Shown here piece after piece: positions 17,797 to 30,015 of a stretch of DNA of 64,000 bases. The first letter of the stretch is position 1, and each line of letters starts with the position of its first letter. The stretch comes from Sutcliffiella horikoshii (GTDB lineage: Bacteria; Bacillota; Bacilli; Bacillales; Bacillaceae_I). Where the stretch lies: NCBI RefSeq assembly GCF_008180725.1, contig NZ_VTEV01000001.1:527269-591268 (forward strand). The letters run 5' to 3'. The notes under the pieces are model-generated. The model made no database searches, was not told where the DNA came from, and saw nothing but the letters and a program-made list of their open reading frames with translations. Position numbers and translations under genes: made by a program.

Positions 17797-17862
17797 ATTA
17801 ATCCTTGGAACTCTTTGTAACTATTTTTACACTTTAATATGGACTTGACTTTCAGACGGAGG

Positions 17863-18560
17863 TTCGGGCTTATAGAACCCTTCTATTAGACAGTTCTCCC
17901 TTTTCAGACGGGGGTTCGGGCTTATAGAGCGCTTCTATTAGACAGTTCCTCCTCTTCAAACAGGGCTTCGGGCTTTTAGAACGCTTCTATTAGACAGTTC
18001 CTTCTCTTCAAACAGGGCTTCGGGCATATAGAACGCTTCTATTAGACAGTTCCTCCTCTTAAAACAGGGCTTCGGGCTTTTAGAGCGCTTCTATTAGACA
18101 GTTCTTCCTTTTCAGACGGGGGTTCGGGCTTATAGAACCATTCTATTAGACAGTTCTCTCTTTTCAAACGGGGGTTCGGGCTTATAGAACCCTTCTATTA
18201 GACAGTTCTCCCTCTTCAGATAGGGGTTCGGGCTTATAGAACCATTCTATTAGACAGTTCTCCCTTTTCAGACGGGGGTTCGGGCTTATAGAACCCTTCT
18301 ATTAGACAGTTCTCCCTCTTCAGATGGGGGTTCGGGCTTATAGAACCATTCTATTAGACAGTTCTCCCTTTTCAGACGGGGGTTCGGGCTTATAGAACCC
18401 TTCTATTAGACAGTTCTCCCTCTTCAGATAGGGGTTCGGGCTTATAGAACCATTCTATTAGACAGTTCTCCCTTTTCAGACGGGGGTTCGGGCTTATAGA
18501 ACCCTTCTATTAGACAGTTCTCTCTTTTCAAACGGGGGTTCGGGCTTATAGAACCTGACT
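17863..18560. repeat. 52-bp tandem array, TTCGGGC family, 14 copies
   Basis: TTCGGG recurs every 52 bp from 17863 to 18539 without any insertion or deletion. The typical unit carries GGGTTC, a 9-nt loop GGGCTTATA, GAACCC, then TTCTATTAGACAGTTCTCCC. The later units alternate between two variants (GAACCC/GAACCA; CCTCTTCAGATA/CCTTTTCAGACG), giving a 104-bp higher-order period. It lies between the lipoprotein gene and leuD and is not coding. Confidence 0.95.
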
Positions 18561-18580
18561 ATCAGATACATTTACACAGC

Positions 18581-18614
18581 AAAAAGCCATCAACCCTTTA
18601 AAAGAGATGATGGT
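18581..18614 (-). terminator. Terminator of the ilv-leu operon
   Basis: ACCATCA pairs with TGATGG around a 15-nt loop and CTTTTTG follows on the minus strand, 11 nt past the leuD stop codon. The stem is short, so strength is uncertain. Confidence 0.7.
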
Positions 18615-18624
18615 CTTCACAATT

Positions 18625-19215
18625 TTAGTAGACTCTCCTTGTTTGCTCAAATTCACAAATCTCTTTCATGTACATTTCGGTCAATCCGATATCGTCCAGT
18701 CCTTTCAACAGCATCTGCTTTCGATATTCATCTGCTTCAAAATGATACTTCACATCATCACCAATACAAACCTCCTGGAACTCAAGATCAACCTCCAGTT
18801 CTAGAGTCTGTTTAGAAGCTTTCTCAAAAAGCTCCTCCACCTCTTCTTCTTTTAACACAACCGGTAAAATTCCATTTTTAAAGCAGTTGTTATAAAAAAT
18901 ATCTGCAAAAGATGGTGCAATGACCACCCTGATTCCATAATCCTTCAAAGCCCATGGTGCGTGTTCACGAGAAGATCCACAGCCAAAATTCTTTCGTGCC
19001 AGAAGAATTGAAGCACTGTCGAATTTCGGGTCATTCAGGATAAAGGAATCATTCTTTTCTCCATTTGCTTCAAAGCGCCAATCATAAAAGAGAAATTGAC
19101 CAAATCCTGTTCGTTCGATTCTCTTTAGAAATTGCTTCGGAATAATTTGATCAGTATCGACGTTGGCCTTATCCAAAGGAATTACTTTTCCGATATGATT
19201 GATGAGTGCCTCCAT
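18625..19215 (-). CDS. leuD: 3-isopropylmalate dehydratase small subunit
   Basis: LeuD, 196 residues, the normal length. With LeuC it isomerises 2-isopropylmalate to 3-isopropylmalate in leucine synthesis. Visible are [14 protein letters not shown] near residue 19 and the swivel-domain active-site loop [15 protein letters not shown] near 75. The start codon overlaps the leuC stop as TAATG, so the two subunits are translationally coupled. Last gene of the operon. Confidence 0.97.
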   Translation of the reverse strand: MEALINHIGKVIPLDKANVDTDQIIPKQFLKRIERTGFGQFLFYDWRFEANGEKNDSFILNDPKFDSASILLARKNFGCGSSREHAPWALKDYGIRVVIAPSFADIFYNNCFKNGILPVVLKEEEVEELFEKASKQTLELEVDLEFQEVCIGDDVKYHFEADEYRKQMLLKGLDDIGLTEMYMKEICEFEQTRRVY

Positions 19216-20636
19216 TAGACCACCTCCTCTTTTTCATATCGCCATTCATTCACATTGACAAATCGGCCGCTAATCGCAGCAGCTGCAGCCATCGCAGGGC
19301 TGACCAAGTGCGTTCGGGCACCTCTTCCTTGTCTTCCTTCAAAATTGCGGTTAGAAGTAGAAGCACATCTTTTCCCTGGAGGGACAACATCTGGGTTCAT
19401 ACTGAGGCACATGCTGCAGCCGGCTTCTCTCCATTCAAATCCCGCCTCTAAAAATACTTCGTGGAGGCCTTCCTCTTCCGCCTGTTTTTTCACCTGTTTG
19501 GAGCCGGGGACGACAAGTGCCGTAACCTGACTAGAAACGGTTTTGCCTTTTACCACTTCAGCAGCTTTCCGTAAATCTTCAATCCTTGAATTGGTACAGG
19601 AACCGATGAACACATAATCAATGGCAATATCAGAGATCTTCATACCAGGGGTCAGCCCCATATAGTTGATTGCTTGTGCAATTGATTTTCTTTCCCCCTC
19701 ATTTTCAATAGTAGCAGGATCCGGAACCCTACCACTGATACTTGTGCCCATTGAGGGATTCGTTCCCCATGTCACCTGTGGTTCTAAATTTGTAATGTCA
19801 AATTGGATTGCTTTATCATAAACCGCACCCTCATCTGAGCGTAATGCGTACCATTCCACTTCCGCCTTGTCGCGTTCTTCCCCGACAGGAGCATATTTTC
19901 TTCCTTTTAAATAGGAGAAAGTCGTTTCATCTGGTGCCAGAAGTCCAGCGCGAGCACCTGCTTCAATGGCCATATTACAGATGGTCATCCGTTCTTCCAT
20001 GGACATCTCTTCGATTACCTGACCTTTAAATTCAAGCACATATCCTGTGCCGAAATCTGTTCCGTATTTGGCAATCACAGCTAAAATAAGATCTTTTGCA
20101 GAGACTCCTAGTGGTCTGAGGCCGGTAAAATCAACCTTTAATGTTTTCGGTTTTGATTGCCATAAGCATTGGGTGGCAAGGACGTGTTCGACTTCACTTG
20201 TACCAATTCCAAATGCCAAGGCACCAAAAGCTCCATGTGTGGAGGTATGGCTGTCACCGCAAACGATGGTTTTGCCTGGTAAAGTCAAACCCAGTTCAGG
20301 TCCGATTACATGGACAATTCCTTGTTCTGTGCTGTGAAGGTCTGCAAGTCTTATTCCAAACTCTTTGCAGTTTGCTTCTAGTGTCGTCATTTGTTTGGAG
20401 GCGATTTCGTCTGTCACATGGAACGGGTTGATGGTTGGGACATTATGGTCCATTGTTGCAAATGTTAGGTCTGGTTGTCTTACTTTTCTTCCTGAAAGAC
20501 GGAGTCCCTCGAATGCTTGAGGAGAGGTGACTTCGTGCACTAAGTGGAGGTCGATGTACAACAGGTTTGGTTTGTTCACTTCCTTTACTACTGTATGACG
20601 ATCCCAGATTTTCTCGAATAGTGTTCTTGGCTGCAT
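19215..20636 (-). CDS. leuC: 3-isopropylmalate dehydratase large subunit
   Basis: LeuC, 473 residues, aconitase family. It holds the [4Fe-4S] cluster used to dehydrate 2-isopropylmalate. The ligands are the Cys of GSCTNSR (about 344) and the two of AGCSMC (about 405 and 408). [12 protein letters not shown] near 135 and [10 protein letters not shown] near 428 are also typical. The ATG at 20636 has GGAAGG 8 nt upstream; the GTG at 20645 would overlap that site. A repeat element lies between leuB and leuC. Confidence 0.97.
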   Translation of the reverse strand: MQPRTLFEKIWDRHTVVKEVNKPNLLYIDLHLVHEVTSPQAFEGLRLSGRKVRQPDLTFATMDHNVPTINPFHVTDEIASKQMTTLEANCKEFGIRLADLHSTEQGIVHVIGPELGLTLPGKTIVCGDSHTSTHGAFGALAFGIGTSEVEHVLATQCLWQSKPKTLKVDFTGLRPLGVSAKDLILAVIAKYGTDFGTGYVLEFKGQVIEEMSMEERMTICNMAIEAGARAGLLAPDETTFSYLKGRKYAPVGEERDKAEVEWYALRSDEGAVYDKAIQFDITNLEPQVTWGTNPSMGTSISGRVPDPATIENEGERKSIAQAINYMGLTPGMKISDIAIDYVFIGSCTNSRIEDLRKAAEVVKGKTVSSQVTALVVPGSKQVKKQAEEEGLHEVFLEAGFEWREAGCSMCLSMNPDVVPPGKRCASTSNRNFEGRQGRGARTHLVSPAMAAAAAISGRFVNVNEWRYEKEEVV

Positions 20637-20707
20637 GTCACTCACCTTCCGTGTTTTTTTCTATCCTTCTTGACTATTTAAAAAATAGAATTGTTTTCTG
20701 TTTAACT

Positions 20708-20838
20708 CCTGTAGATTTCCGTTCCAGGTGTTCGCTTTCCGAGGGGCGGTGCTTGAGCCTCCCTCACTACGCTTCAGGGCTCTCAAGTCTACCGCTATCT
20801 CCCTTCGGAGTCTCACACCTTGCACTACAATCTACAGG
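20708..20838 (+). repeat. Dispersed intergenic element, copy 2, inside ilv-leu operon
   Basis: About 131 bp bounded by a 10-bp inverted repeat (CCTGTAGATT at 20708-20717, AATCTACAGG at 20829-20838). The core contains CGTTCCAGGTGTTCGCTTTC, GAGGGGCGGTGCTTGAGCC and TCGGAGTCTCACACC. It fills the leuB-leuC gap and is closely related to copy 3 at 24588-24698. It is antisense to the operon in the orientation used here and should be transcribed with it. Confidence 0.85.
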
Positions 20839-20886
20839 GATGTCACGTTTTAACATGATAGGCTCAGTTTCCAATCTCATAATCAG

Positions 20887-21974
20887 TTAATTCTTTATCG
20901 GCGCTCTTAGATAACTTCTGACTGCTTCTCCCATTTGGGTTGTTCCTAGGACGCGTTCCCATTCTGTGCCGATGTCTTGGGTGCGGTAGCCTTCTTCTAG
21001 TGCAAGGTCTATTGCTTTTTCGACAGAGGCTGCTTCTTCCTCTAATCCGAGGGAGTGCCTCAGTAGCATGGCGGCTGAAAGGATGGTAGCCAATGGATTA
21101 GCAATATTTTTGCCGGCAATATCAGGTGCAGTACCGTGAATCGGTTCATAAAGGCCTGGACCGTCTACCCCAAGGCTTGCGGAAGGTAACATGCCAAGGG
21201 ATCCTGTCAACATGGAGGCTTCATCGCTTAATATGTCTCCAAACATGTTTTCTGTCACGATTACGTCAAACTGTCGTGGATTTTTGACCAATTGCATGGC
21301 CGCATTGTCTACTAACATGTGGTCTAATTGGACATCCGGGAATTCCTTGGCAATCCGGTTGGCTGTTTCCCTCCAAAGCCTGCTGCTTTCCAACACATTT
21401 GCTTTATCAACAGATGTAAGTTTTTTCTTTCTTCCTTGCGCGACTTCAAATCCTTTTCGGATGATTTGCTCCATCTCTTTTTCAGTATAGAAAAGCGTGT
21501 CTACTACCTCTAGACCATCCTTACCCTGTCTTCTTTCCCGGGGAGCTCCAAAATAGATGCCGCCTGTCAGTTCCCTAACTATTAAAATATCTGTATCTAA
21601 AACCACTTCTCTTTTTAAGGGAGATGCATGGATAAGAGATTCAAATAGGGTGACAGGACGAAGATTGGCATAAAGTTTCAACTGTTTGCGAATTCCAAGC
21701 AATCCAGCTTCCGGCCTTCTTTCAGGTGTTTCTTGGTCCCATTTTGGACCGCCCACCGCACCTAAAAGAACCGCGTGGCTTTTTCTACATAATTCCACTG
21801 TTTGTTGTGGAAGAGGAGTTCCTGTCTCATCGACAGCAACTCCCCCGATCTTGCCATAGTTAAAAATAAATGTATGTTGAAAATTCTTGGCCACCTGCTC
21901 TAGTACAAGTATTGCTTCCCTTACTACTTCCGGTCCAATTCCGTCACCAGGCAGGACGCTGATGGTAAACTGAC

Positions 21975-21978
<4 letters not shown>
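20887..21978 (-). CDS. leuB: 3-isopropylmalate dehydrogenase
   Basis: LeuB, 363 residues, oxidises and decarboxylates 3-isopropylmalate with NAD+. Family landmarks are [11 protein letters not shown] near residue 8, the substrate-binding Arg region LRPVTLF near 107, [10 protein letters not shown] near 137 and [13 protein letters not shown] near 246 with the metal-binding Asps. The start overlaps the leuA stop as ATGA. Confidence 0.97.
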
Positions 21979-24720
<2,742 letters not shown>

Positions 24721-24736
24721 TTATAAGAATATTCTG

Positions 24737-24994
24737 TTAATTAGTTAGGGCGATCTGTTCGGATATATCGGTGATTTGGATGACGTCGATTTGTTTGTCT
24801 AGTTGAAGCTTTATTTTTTCCACTTCTTGTTCCTCGACCACGTTAACGACGATGGTCATAAGGGAAATGGAAGATTCGTTGACAGGTGCTACTGCCAGAC
24901 TTTCAATGTTTAATCCCTTTCGCAAGAACAGATTGGTTAATCGGTTCAATACTCCAAGTTGGTTGTTTACTAGGAGCGACAATGTACGCTTCAT
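24737..24994 (-). CDS. ilvN: Acetolactate synthase regulatory subunit
   Basis: IlvN (IlvH), 85 residues. It has one ACT domain with [19 protein letters not shown] at the N-terminus, where valine binds between subunits, and is slightly shorter than many IlvN proteins. It activates IlvB and gives feedback control by branched-chain amino acids. The ATG at 24994 overlaps the ilvB stop as ATGA, with GGAAGGTG upstream. Confidence 0.95.
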   Translation of the reverse strand: MKRTLSLLVNNQLGVLNRLTNLFLRKGLNIESLAVAPVNESSISLMTIVVNVVEEQEVEKIKLQLDKQIDVIQITDISEQIALTN

Positions 24995-26706
24995 GGCTTC
25001 ACACCTTCCATTTGTTGAATTCCTTTTCCAGGGGCAATCATCGGATATACATTTTCCGTAGGAGTCACCCGGCAATCTAATAGATAAGGCTCATCTGTAG
25101 CAAGTGCTTTGGCAAATGCCTTGCGGAACTCTTCTTCACTATGAACAACTGCCGCCTTGATTCCAAATGCATCGGACAGTTTTACGTAATCTGGTTGGTT
25201 CGGCAATAAGGACTCTGAGTATCTTTCCTTATAAAATAGCTGTTGCCATTGTCGTACCATTCCCATAGATTGATTGTTTACGAGCACTACTTTTACCGGT
25301 AGTTTATACTCTTTCAGGACAGCCAGTTCCTGAAGTGTCATCTGAAATCCTGCATCCCCTAGCACAGCTACAACTGTGGAAGGTCGTTCTGCCACCTGCG
25401 CGCCGATTGCTGCCGGTAATCCAAAGCCCATGGTTCCGAGTCCCCCTGAAGTTACCCAGCGATCTGGCTTTTGAAAACCATGGAATTGCGCTGCCCACAT
25501 TTGATGTTGACCAACGTCTGTTGTGACAATCGCTTCTCCTTGTGTCAGTTCATGAACAAGTTCTACTAGCTTTTGAGGCTTGAATGTTGCCCCGTCTTCT
25601 ACATACCATAGTGGATAATCTTCTTTAGATTGCAAGAGTTGCTCCAACCAACTACTTGTATCCGCGGTTTCTGATAATTCCTTTAATAGTAATTGAAGTG
25701 ACTTTGCTGCATCCCCGATAACAGGATAATCAGTCGGAACATTTTTGCCGATTTCAGATGGATCAATATCAAAATGAACCACTTTCGCAAACTTAGCGAA
25801 CTCTTGCAAGTTTCCTGTCAGTCTGTCATCAAATCTTGCTCCGATATTAATGATTAAATCCGCTTCATATAAGGCCATATTGGCTGTATATGTTCCGTGC
25901 ATGCCCGCCATTCCAAGAAAAAGAGGGTGGTCTGCCGGAAAGCTGCCAAGTCCAAGTAATGTATTTACTACAGGGATTGTGGTTTTAGCAACCAGTTCCT
26001 TCAATTCATTCGTTGCTTTACTGTGGAGAACGCCTGCGCCAGCTAAAATGACGGGCTTTTCCGCTTTCTTCAGTACGTGTGCTACTTTTTTTACTGCCTG
26101 TGGATCCGGCGCAGTTTGTAGTTTATAACCCGGAAGATGCACTTCTTTTGAATAGTCGTAAATACCTGAAGTGGCAGTGATGTCTTTGGGAATATCAATC
26201 AATACCGGTCCTGGTCTGCCAGTGGATGCAATATAGAATGCTTCTTTAAATATTCTTGGGAGATCTTTGACATCCTGAACCTGAAAATTATGTTTGGTAA
26301 TTGGCATCGAAATCCCTAAAATGGGTGCTTCTTGAAAGGCGTCTGACCCCAGGACCTGAGAGTTGACTTGACCCGTAATTACGACTAGTGGCAGGGAATC
26401 AATCATGGCATCCGCAAGGCCAGTGACAATGTTGGTGGCACCGGGACCGGAAGTGGCAATGACCACTCCAGCTTTCCCAGTAATCCTTGCATATCCTTCT
26501 GCTGCATGGATTGCCCCTTGTTCATGTCGTGTTAAAAGATGTGGAATTCCGCCGTCATATAGTGCGTCGTAAATGTTTAGTACAGCCCCACCCGGATACC
26601 CAAATATCACTTCCACTTTTTCCTCTTTTAACGCTTCAACAATCATCCGTGAACCCGTCAGCAGTTTCTGCGCCACCTTTGTTCCACTCTTTTCAACTGT
26701 ACTCAT
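24991..26706 (-). CDS. ilvB: Acetolactate synthase catalytic subunit
   Basis: IlvB, 571 residues, thiamine-diphosphate enzyme joining two pyruvates, or pyruvate and 2-oxobutyrate. The catalytic Glu lies in [17 protein letters not shown] (near 60). The thiamine-diphosphate/magnesium motif is [19 protein letters not shown] and following NN near 450-480. An FAD-domain stretch ([12 protein letters not shown]) marks the biosynthetic rather than the catabolic AlsS type. The start at 26706 has GGAGGTGG 7 nt upstream. Confidence 0.97.
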   Translation of the reverse strand: MSTVEKSGTKVAQKLLTGSRMIVEALKEEKVEVIFGYPGGAVLNIYDALYDGGIPHLLTRHEQGAIHAAEGYARITGKAGVVIATSGPGATNIVTGLADAMIDSLPLVVITGQVNSQVLGSDAFQEAPILGISMPITKHNFQVQDVKDLPRIFKEAFYIASTGRPGPVLIDIPKDITATSGIYDYSKEVHLPGYKLQTAPDPQAVKKVAHVLKKAEKPVILAGAGVLHSKATNELKELVAKTTIPVVNTLLGLGSFPADHPLFLGMAGMHGTYTANMALYEADLIINIGARFDDRLTGNLQEFAKFAKVVHFDIDPSEIGKNVPTDYPVIGDAAKSLQLLLKELSETADTSSWLEQLLQSKEDYPLWYVEDGATFKPQKLVELVHELTQGEAIVTTDVGQHQMWAAQFHGFQKPDRWVTSGGLGTMGFGLPAAIGAQVAERPSTVVAVLGDAGFQMTLQELAVLKEYKLPVKVVLVNNQSMGMVRQWQQLFYKERYSESLLPNQPDYVKLSDAFGIKAAVVHSEEEFRKAFAKALATDEPYLLDCRVTPTENVYPMIAPGKGIQQMEGVKP

Positions 26707-26733
26707 TCATTCTCCACCTCCTTGTGTTCGGTA

Positions 26734-28401
26734 CTATACTTTTAGAATTCCTCCGGTATTAGCTGACGTTACAAGTGCTGCATATCTTGCAAGGTAACCG
26801 CTTTTCACTTTTGATTCTGGAGGTTGCCAGTTCTTTTTTCTCGCTTCTAATTCTTCTGTCTCAACCAATAAATGTATGGTTCGTTTTGGTAAGTCAATTT
26901 GAATGATATCGCCATTTTCCACAAAAGCAATTGGGCCGCCTTCAGCTGCTTCAGGGGAGATATGTCCAATAGAGATACCCCTTGATGCACCAGAGAATCT
27001 GCCATCTGTGATGAGTGCAACTTTAGTGGATAACCCTCTCCCAGCAATAGAGGAAGTTGGTGCAAGCATCTCCGGCATTCCCGGTCCTCCTTTTGGCCCT
27101 TCATACCTGATGACAACTACGTGCCCTTCTCGGACTTGACCACTATTAATGCCTTCCTGTGCCTCATCTTGTGATTCAAAAATGATGGCCTCTCCTGTAA
27201 AAGTTTTGATTGAAGGATCTACTGCTCCAACCTTTATGACACTACCGTTTGGTGCAAGGTTTCCGAATAGGATACTCAACCCACCGACTGGACTATATGG
27301 ATTATCTTTTTTCCTGATGACCTGGTCATTTACAATCTGTGCATGATCTACCACTTCTTGAATGGATTGACCTGAGATGGTGAGACGATCAGGGTGGATG
27401 GCCCCTTCAATTTGGCAAAGTTCCTTGATGATGGCACTTACTCCTCCTGCCTCATGCACATCTTGCATAGAATAGTCTGACGCAGGACTTACTTTGCATA
27501 GATAAGGGATTCTCTCTGCGATTTTATTAATATCTTCTAACTTGTACTCGATTCCAGCTTCATGTGCGATGGCAAGTGTATGTAGAACGGTATTGGTCGA
27601 TCCGCCCATTGCCATATCCAGTGCAAAAGCGTCGTCGATTGCTTCTTTTGTGATGATATCTCTTGGTCTTACATCTTCTTCGATTTGTCGCATAAGATGC
27701 TTCGCTGCATCTTTGATCAATTGGTGGCGCTCATTGGAGGTTGCCACCATGGTACCGTTACCAGGGAGAGCCACTCCGAGCATTTCCATCAGGGTGTTCA
27801 TGGAATTTGCCGTGAACATTCCGGAGCAGGAGCCGCATGTTGGACACGCACTCGATTCAATTTCTAGCAATTCTTCACGGGACATCTTTCCTGAAAGGAC
27901 ACTACCTACTCCTTCAAAAACGGAGACAAGGGATAATGGCCTGCCGTCTTTTGTTCTACCGGCTTCCATTGGACCACCGGAAACGAATACTGCAGGAACA
28001 TTGGTCCTGGCTGCTGCCATCAGCATGCCTGGTGTAATCTTGTCACAATTCGGGATGTAAAAGACGCCGTCAAACCAGTGGGCGTTGATGACTGTTTCTG
28101 CTGAGTCTGCGATCAGCTCCCGACTTGGCAAGGAATAACGCATTCCTATATGACCCATCGCAATTCCGTCATCGACTCCGATTGTATTGAACTCGAAAGG
28201 CACTCCTCCCGCTTCTCTGATTGCTTCCTTAACCACTTCTGCGAATTTATTTAAATGCATATGCCCCGGAATAATATCCACATAAGAGTTACAGACACCG
28301 ATGAACGGCTTATCCATATCCTCCGGCTTTACCCCTGCTGCATGCAACAAACTTCTATGTGGTGCTCTATCAATTCCTCTCTTGATCGTATTACTTCTCA
28401 T
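26734..28401 (-). CDS. ilvD: Dihydroxy-acid dehydratase
   Basis: IlvD, 555 residues. It dehydrates dihydroxyisovalerate and dihydroxymethylvalerate to the 2-oxo acids using an iron-sulfur cluster. The cluster cysteines are those of [11 protein letters not shown] and [18 protein letters not shown]. The N-terminus [19 protein letters not shown] matches the Bacillus form, which supports the ATG at 28401 (AAAGGAG about 11 nt upstream) over the longer frame to 28431. The enzyme needs iron-sulfur assembly. Confidence 0.97.
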   Translation of the reverse strand: MRSNTIKRGIDRAPHRSLLHAAGVKPEDMDKPFIGVCNSYVDIIPGHMHLNKFAEVVKEAIREAGGVPFEFNTIGVDDGIAMGHIGMRYSLPSRELIADSAETVINAHWFDGVFYIPNCDKITPGMLMAAARTNVPAVFVSGGPMEAGRTKDGRPLSLVSVFEGVGSVLSGKMSREELLEIESSACPTCGSCSGMFTANSMNTLMEMLGVALPGNGTMVATSNERHQLIKDAAKHLMRQIEEDVRPRDIITKEAIDDAFALDMAMGGSTNTVLHTLAIAHEAGIEYKLEDINKIAERIPYLCKVSPASDYSMQDVHEAGGVSAIIKELCQIEGAIHPDRLTISGQSIQEVVDHAQIVNDQVIRKKDNPYSPVGGLSILFGNLAPNGSVIKVGAVDPSIKTFTGEAIIFESQDEAQEGINSGQVREGHVVVIRYEGPKGGPGMPEMLAPTSSIAGRGLSTKVALITDGRFSGASRGISIGHISPEAAEGGPIAFVENGDIIQIDLPKRTIHLLVETEELEARKKNWQPPESKVKSGYLARYAALVTSANTGGILKV

Positions 28402-28465
28402 CGATTGCTTCACTCCTTTAGAAGGGACCATGACGAATTATTGGTGATGACAATGGCCCCTTATT

Positions 28466-28546
28466 AACGCTTTAATGTGGTGAGGGTCAGACCCCTCTTT
28501 AACGATTTAATGCAGTGAGGGTCAGACCCCTCTTTATCTCTTTAAT
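28466..28546. repeat. 35-bp tandem repeat with GGGTCAGACCC dyad
   Basis: The dyad GAGGGTCAGACCCCTC occurs at 28482 and 28517 and is followed each time by TTTA; TTTAATG precedes each copy and recurs after the second. It fills the ilvE-ilvD gap inside the operon. Each dyad could form a small hairpin in the operon mRNA; there is no T-run, so a terminator is not indicated. Confidence 0.8.
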
Positions 28547-29486
28547 GATTCAACGCTTCACCCAACAGCACTCCGCCGTTGATTTCCCAGCCTACTTGGG
28601 TTTCTTCTGGGTAGACTTTGTGGCCGTCTTCAACGACTAGTTGCCGGAAGCGGTTTAGGATTTTGTGGGTCTCTTTTCCTGGGTTTCCGTCTGCGATTTT
28701 TCTGCCATCTAGGCTAATAACCGGGATAACTTCCGCTGCGGTTCCTGTTAAGAATACTTCGTCCGCTACATACACATCATGCCTTGTAAACGGTTCTTCT
28801 CGAACGTCATAACCCATTTCATTAGCGAGATCGATGATGGCATTTCGCGTGATGCCTTCCAACGCTCCAACATAACTTGGCGGCGTTAATAGTTTATTGC
28901 CCTTCAGGATGAAAATGTTCTGTCCTGACCCTTCAGCTACATAACCTTCTGTGTTAAGCGTGAGTGCCTCATTGGCACCTGCCATATTTGCTTCAGCTTT
29001 TACCATGATGTTGTTTAAGTAGTTAAGTGATTTTACTTTCGGACTTAAGATATCCGGGCGGTTTCTTCTAGTAGGAACGGTTACCATCGTAATACCTACG
29101 TCATAGAGTTCTTTAGGGAATAATGCCAGTTGCTCAGCAATGACAATTAGGTTTGGTGTTTTGCATTTTGTGGGATCTAAACCGAGATCGCCGACTCCTC
29201 TTGATAGGACCAGTCGAATATAGGCCGTATCATGTAATTTGTTCTTTCTGAGAGTCTCAACGATAATATCCTCAAGTTCAGACATGGTATAGGGGACGTC
29301 CAATAATACAGACCTTGCAGAATCATATAATCTTTCAAGATGTTCGCGAAGACGGAATACATTTCCGTTGTACATTCGGATTCCTTCAAAAACGCCATCG
29401 CCATATAGGAATCCGTGATCATATACAGATACAACTGCCTTCTCTTTTTCTACTAGCTGCCCATTCATATAGATGTATCTACACAT
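28542..29486 (-). CDS. ilvE: Branched-chain amino acid aminotransferase (class IV PLP)
   Basis: IlvE-type transaminase, 314 residues. It interconverts leucine, isoleucine and valine with their 2-oxo acids using glutamate. Landmarks are YDHGFLYGDGVFEGIR near residue 21, the PLP lysine in SPKVKSLNYLNN near 160, and EGYVAEGSGQNIFI near 193. The GAGGAG site precedes the ATG at 29486 by 7 nt. It is the first gene of the operon and directly follows the riboswitch-like leader. Confidence 0.94.
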   Translation of the reverse strand: MCRYIYMNGQLVEKEKAVVSVYDHGFLYGDGVFEGIRMYNGNVFRLREHLERLYDSARSVLLDVPYTMSELEDIIVETLRKNKLHDTAYIRLVLSRGVGDLGLDPTKCKTPNLIVIAEQLALFPKELYDVGITMVTVPTRRNRPDILSPKVKSLNYLNNIMVKAEANMAGANEALTLNTEGYVAEGSGQNIFILKGNKLLTPPSYVGALEGITRNAIIDLANEMGYDVREEPFTRHDVYVADEVFLTGTAAEVIPVISLDGRKIADGNPGKETHKILNRFRQLVVEDGHKVYPEETQVGWEINGGVLLGEALNH

Positions 29487-29539
29487 AACTAATCTCCTCT
29501 TTTCACTTTTTATTGTTTGAATATTCTGACATATAACAG

Positions 29540-29606
29540 TTTAAAAGTTGCCTCTTGGTCAGGTTGAATAAACGTCAAGCGTTCATCAGAACCTATCCGT
29601 AGAGGC
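29540..29606 (-). terminator. Riboswitch-controlled terminator hairpin in the ilvE leader
   Basis: GCCTCT (29606-29601) pairs with AGAGGC (29555-29550), AGGTT with AACCT, and AACG with CGTT, forming a long interrupted hairpin followed by AACTTTT. Its 5' arm is the same GCCTC that closes the last aptamer stem, so the two structures exclude each other. The U-tract is modest. Confidence 0.65.
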
Positions 29607-29760
29607 TTTTTTCCTCGCGGTGTACACCATCTGTCAAGATCGTGCTGGTATCGCTCGGACCAGACATGATTGGAAAAATGGGCTGATACTGCAAAGAATT
29701 TTCTTTCTTGCACTACCACTTTACTTTCCTGAAATCACCGGAACCCTAGACACCCTTCTG
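29587..29760 (-). ncRNA. ykkC subtype 2 riboswitch aptamer, most likely ppGpp-sensing
   Basis: On the minus strand the leader has the conserved ykkC blocks in order: GTGTCTAGGGTTCCGG, then GTCTGGTCCGAGCGATACC, then TGTACACCGCGAGGAAAAAA with GCCTCTACGGATAGGTT. CAGAA (29760-29756) and TTCTG (29591-29587) close P1. The third block and the gene context (ilvE operon) fit subtype 2a, whose known ligand is ppGpp, rather than the guanidine (subtype 1) or PRPP (2b) classes. The hairpin after the first block is unusually long. The ligand is inferred. Confidence 0.8.
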
Positions 29761-29808
29761 ATAAGGGAAATGTTATTTCTTTTACCAATGTTTCTTTGAG
29801 TTGATGTT

Positions 29809-29837
29809 ATTTTAATACCGTCGATACAGGCCGTCAA
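29809..29837 (-). promoter_or_regulatory. Sigma-A promoter of the ilv-leu operon
   Basis: TTGACG (29837-29832), 17-bp spacer and TAAAAT (29814-29809) lie about 50 nt upstream of the aptamer. This would drive ilvE through leuD. Confidence 0.8.
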
Positions 29838-29841
29838 CACC

Positions 29842-29874
29842 TAATTTCAGATAATTCAAATTTTACAGATAATA
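29842..29874 (-). promoter_or_regulatory. Two CodY-like boxes upstream of the ilv-leu promoter
   Basis: AATTATCTGAAATTA (29856-29842) has three mismatches to AATTTTCWGAAAATT, and TATTATCTGTAAAAT (29874-29860) has four. They sit directly upstream of the -35 hexamer, 18 bp apart. CodY represses ilv-leu in B. subtilis, so the context supports the reading. Confidence 0.6.
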
Positions 29875-29920
29875 TAAAAACGCTTTCATTTTTGTCCTAT
29901 TAACAAAGAAAACGCTTACA
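29874..29920 (-). promoter_or_regulatory. Two cre-like CcpA sites upstream of the ilv-leu promoter
   Basis: TGAAAGCGTTTTTA (29888-29875) and TGTAAGCGTTTTCT (29920-29907) each match the catabolite-responsive consensus TGWAANCGNTNWCA at nearly all positions. They are 32 bp apart, about three helical turns. The position upstream of the promoter fits activation, as known for B. subtilis ilv-leu. Confidence 0.75.
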
Positions 29921-29970
29921 AATGATTGTTAAATTTTTTTACATACCCTTCTTTCTTTCTCTCAAAACAT

Positions 29971-29999
29971 AAAAAAAGAACGAGTTACCCCGCTCTTTT
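29971..29999 (-). terminator. Terminator of ilvA
   Basis: AAAAGAGCG and CGTTCTTTT form a stem with one G-T pair, followed by TTTTTTT on the minus strand, 17 nt after the ilvA stop. It separates ilvA from the ilvE promoter region. Confidence 0.85.
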
Positions 30000-30015
30000 C
30001 TAAGACGATCTAACA

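Noticed and set aside
17531-18560. CRISPR array
   Set aside because: Units are contiguous and nearly identical over all 52 bp with no unique spacers, and there are no cas genes in the window.
29587-29760. T-box leader before ilvE (GGTGTACACCGCG resembles a T-box core)
   Set aside because: The preceding CTAGGGTTCCGG and GGTCCGAG blocks and the order of elements fit ykkC subtype 2. No specifier stem or AGGGTGGTACCGCG core is present.
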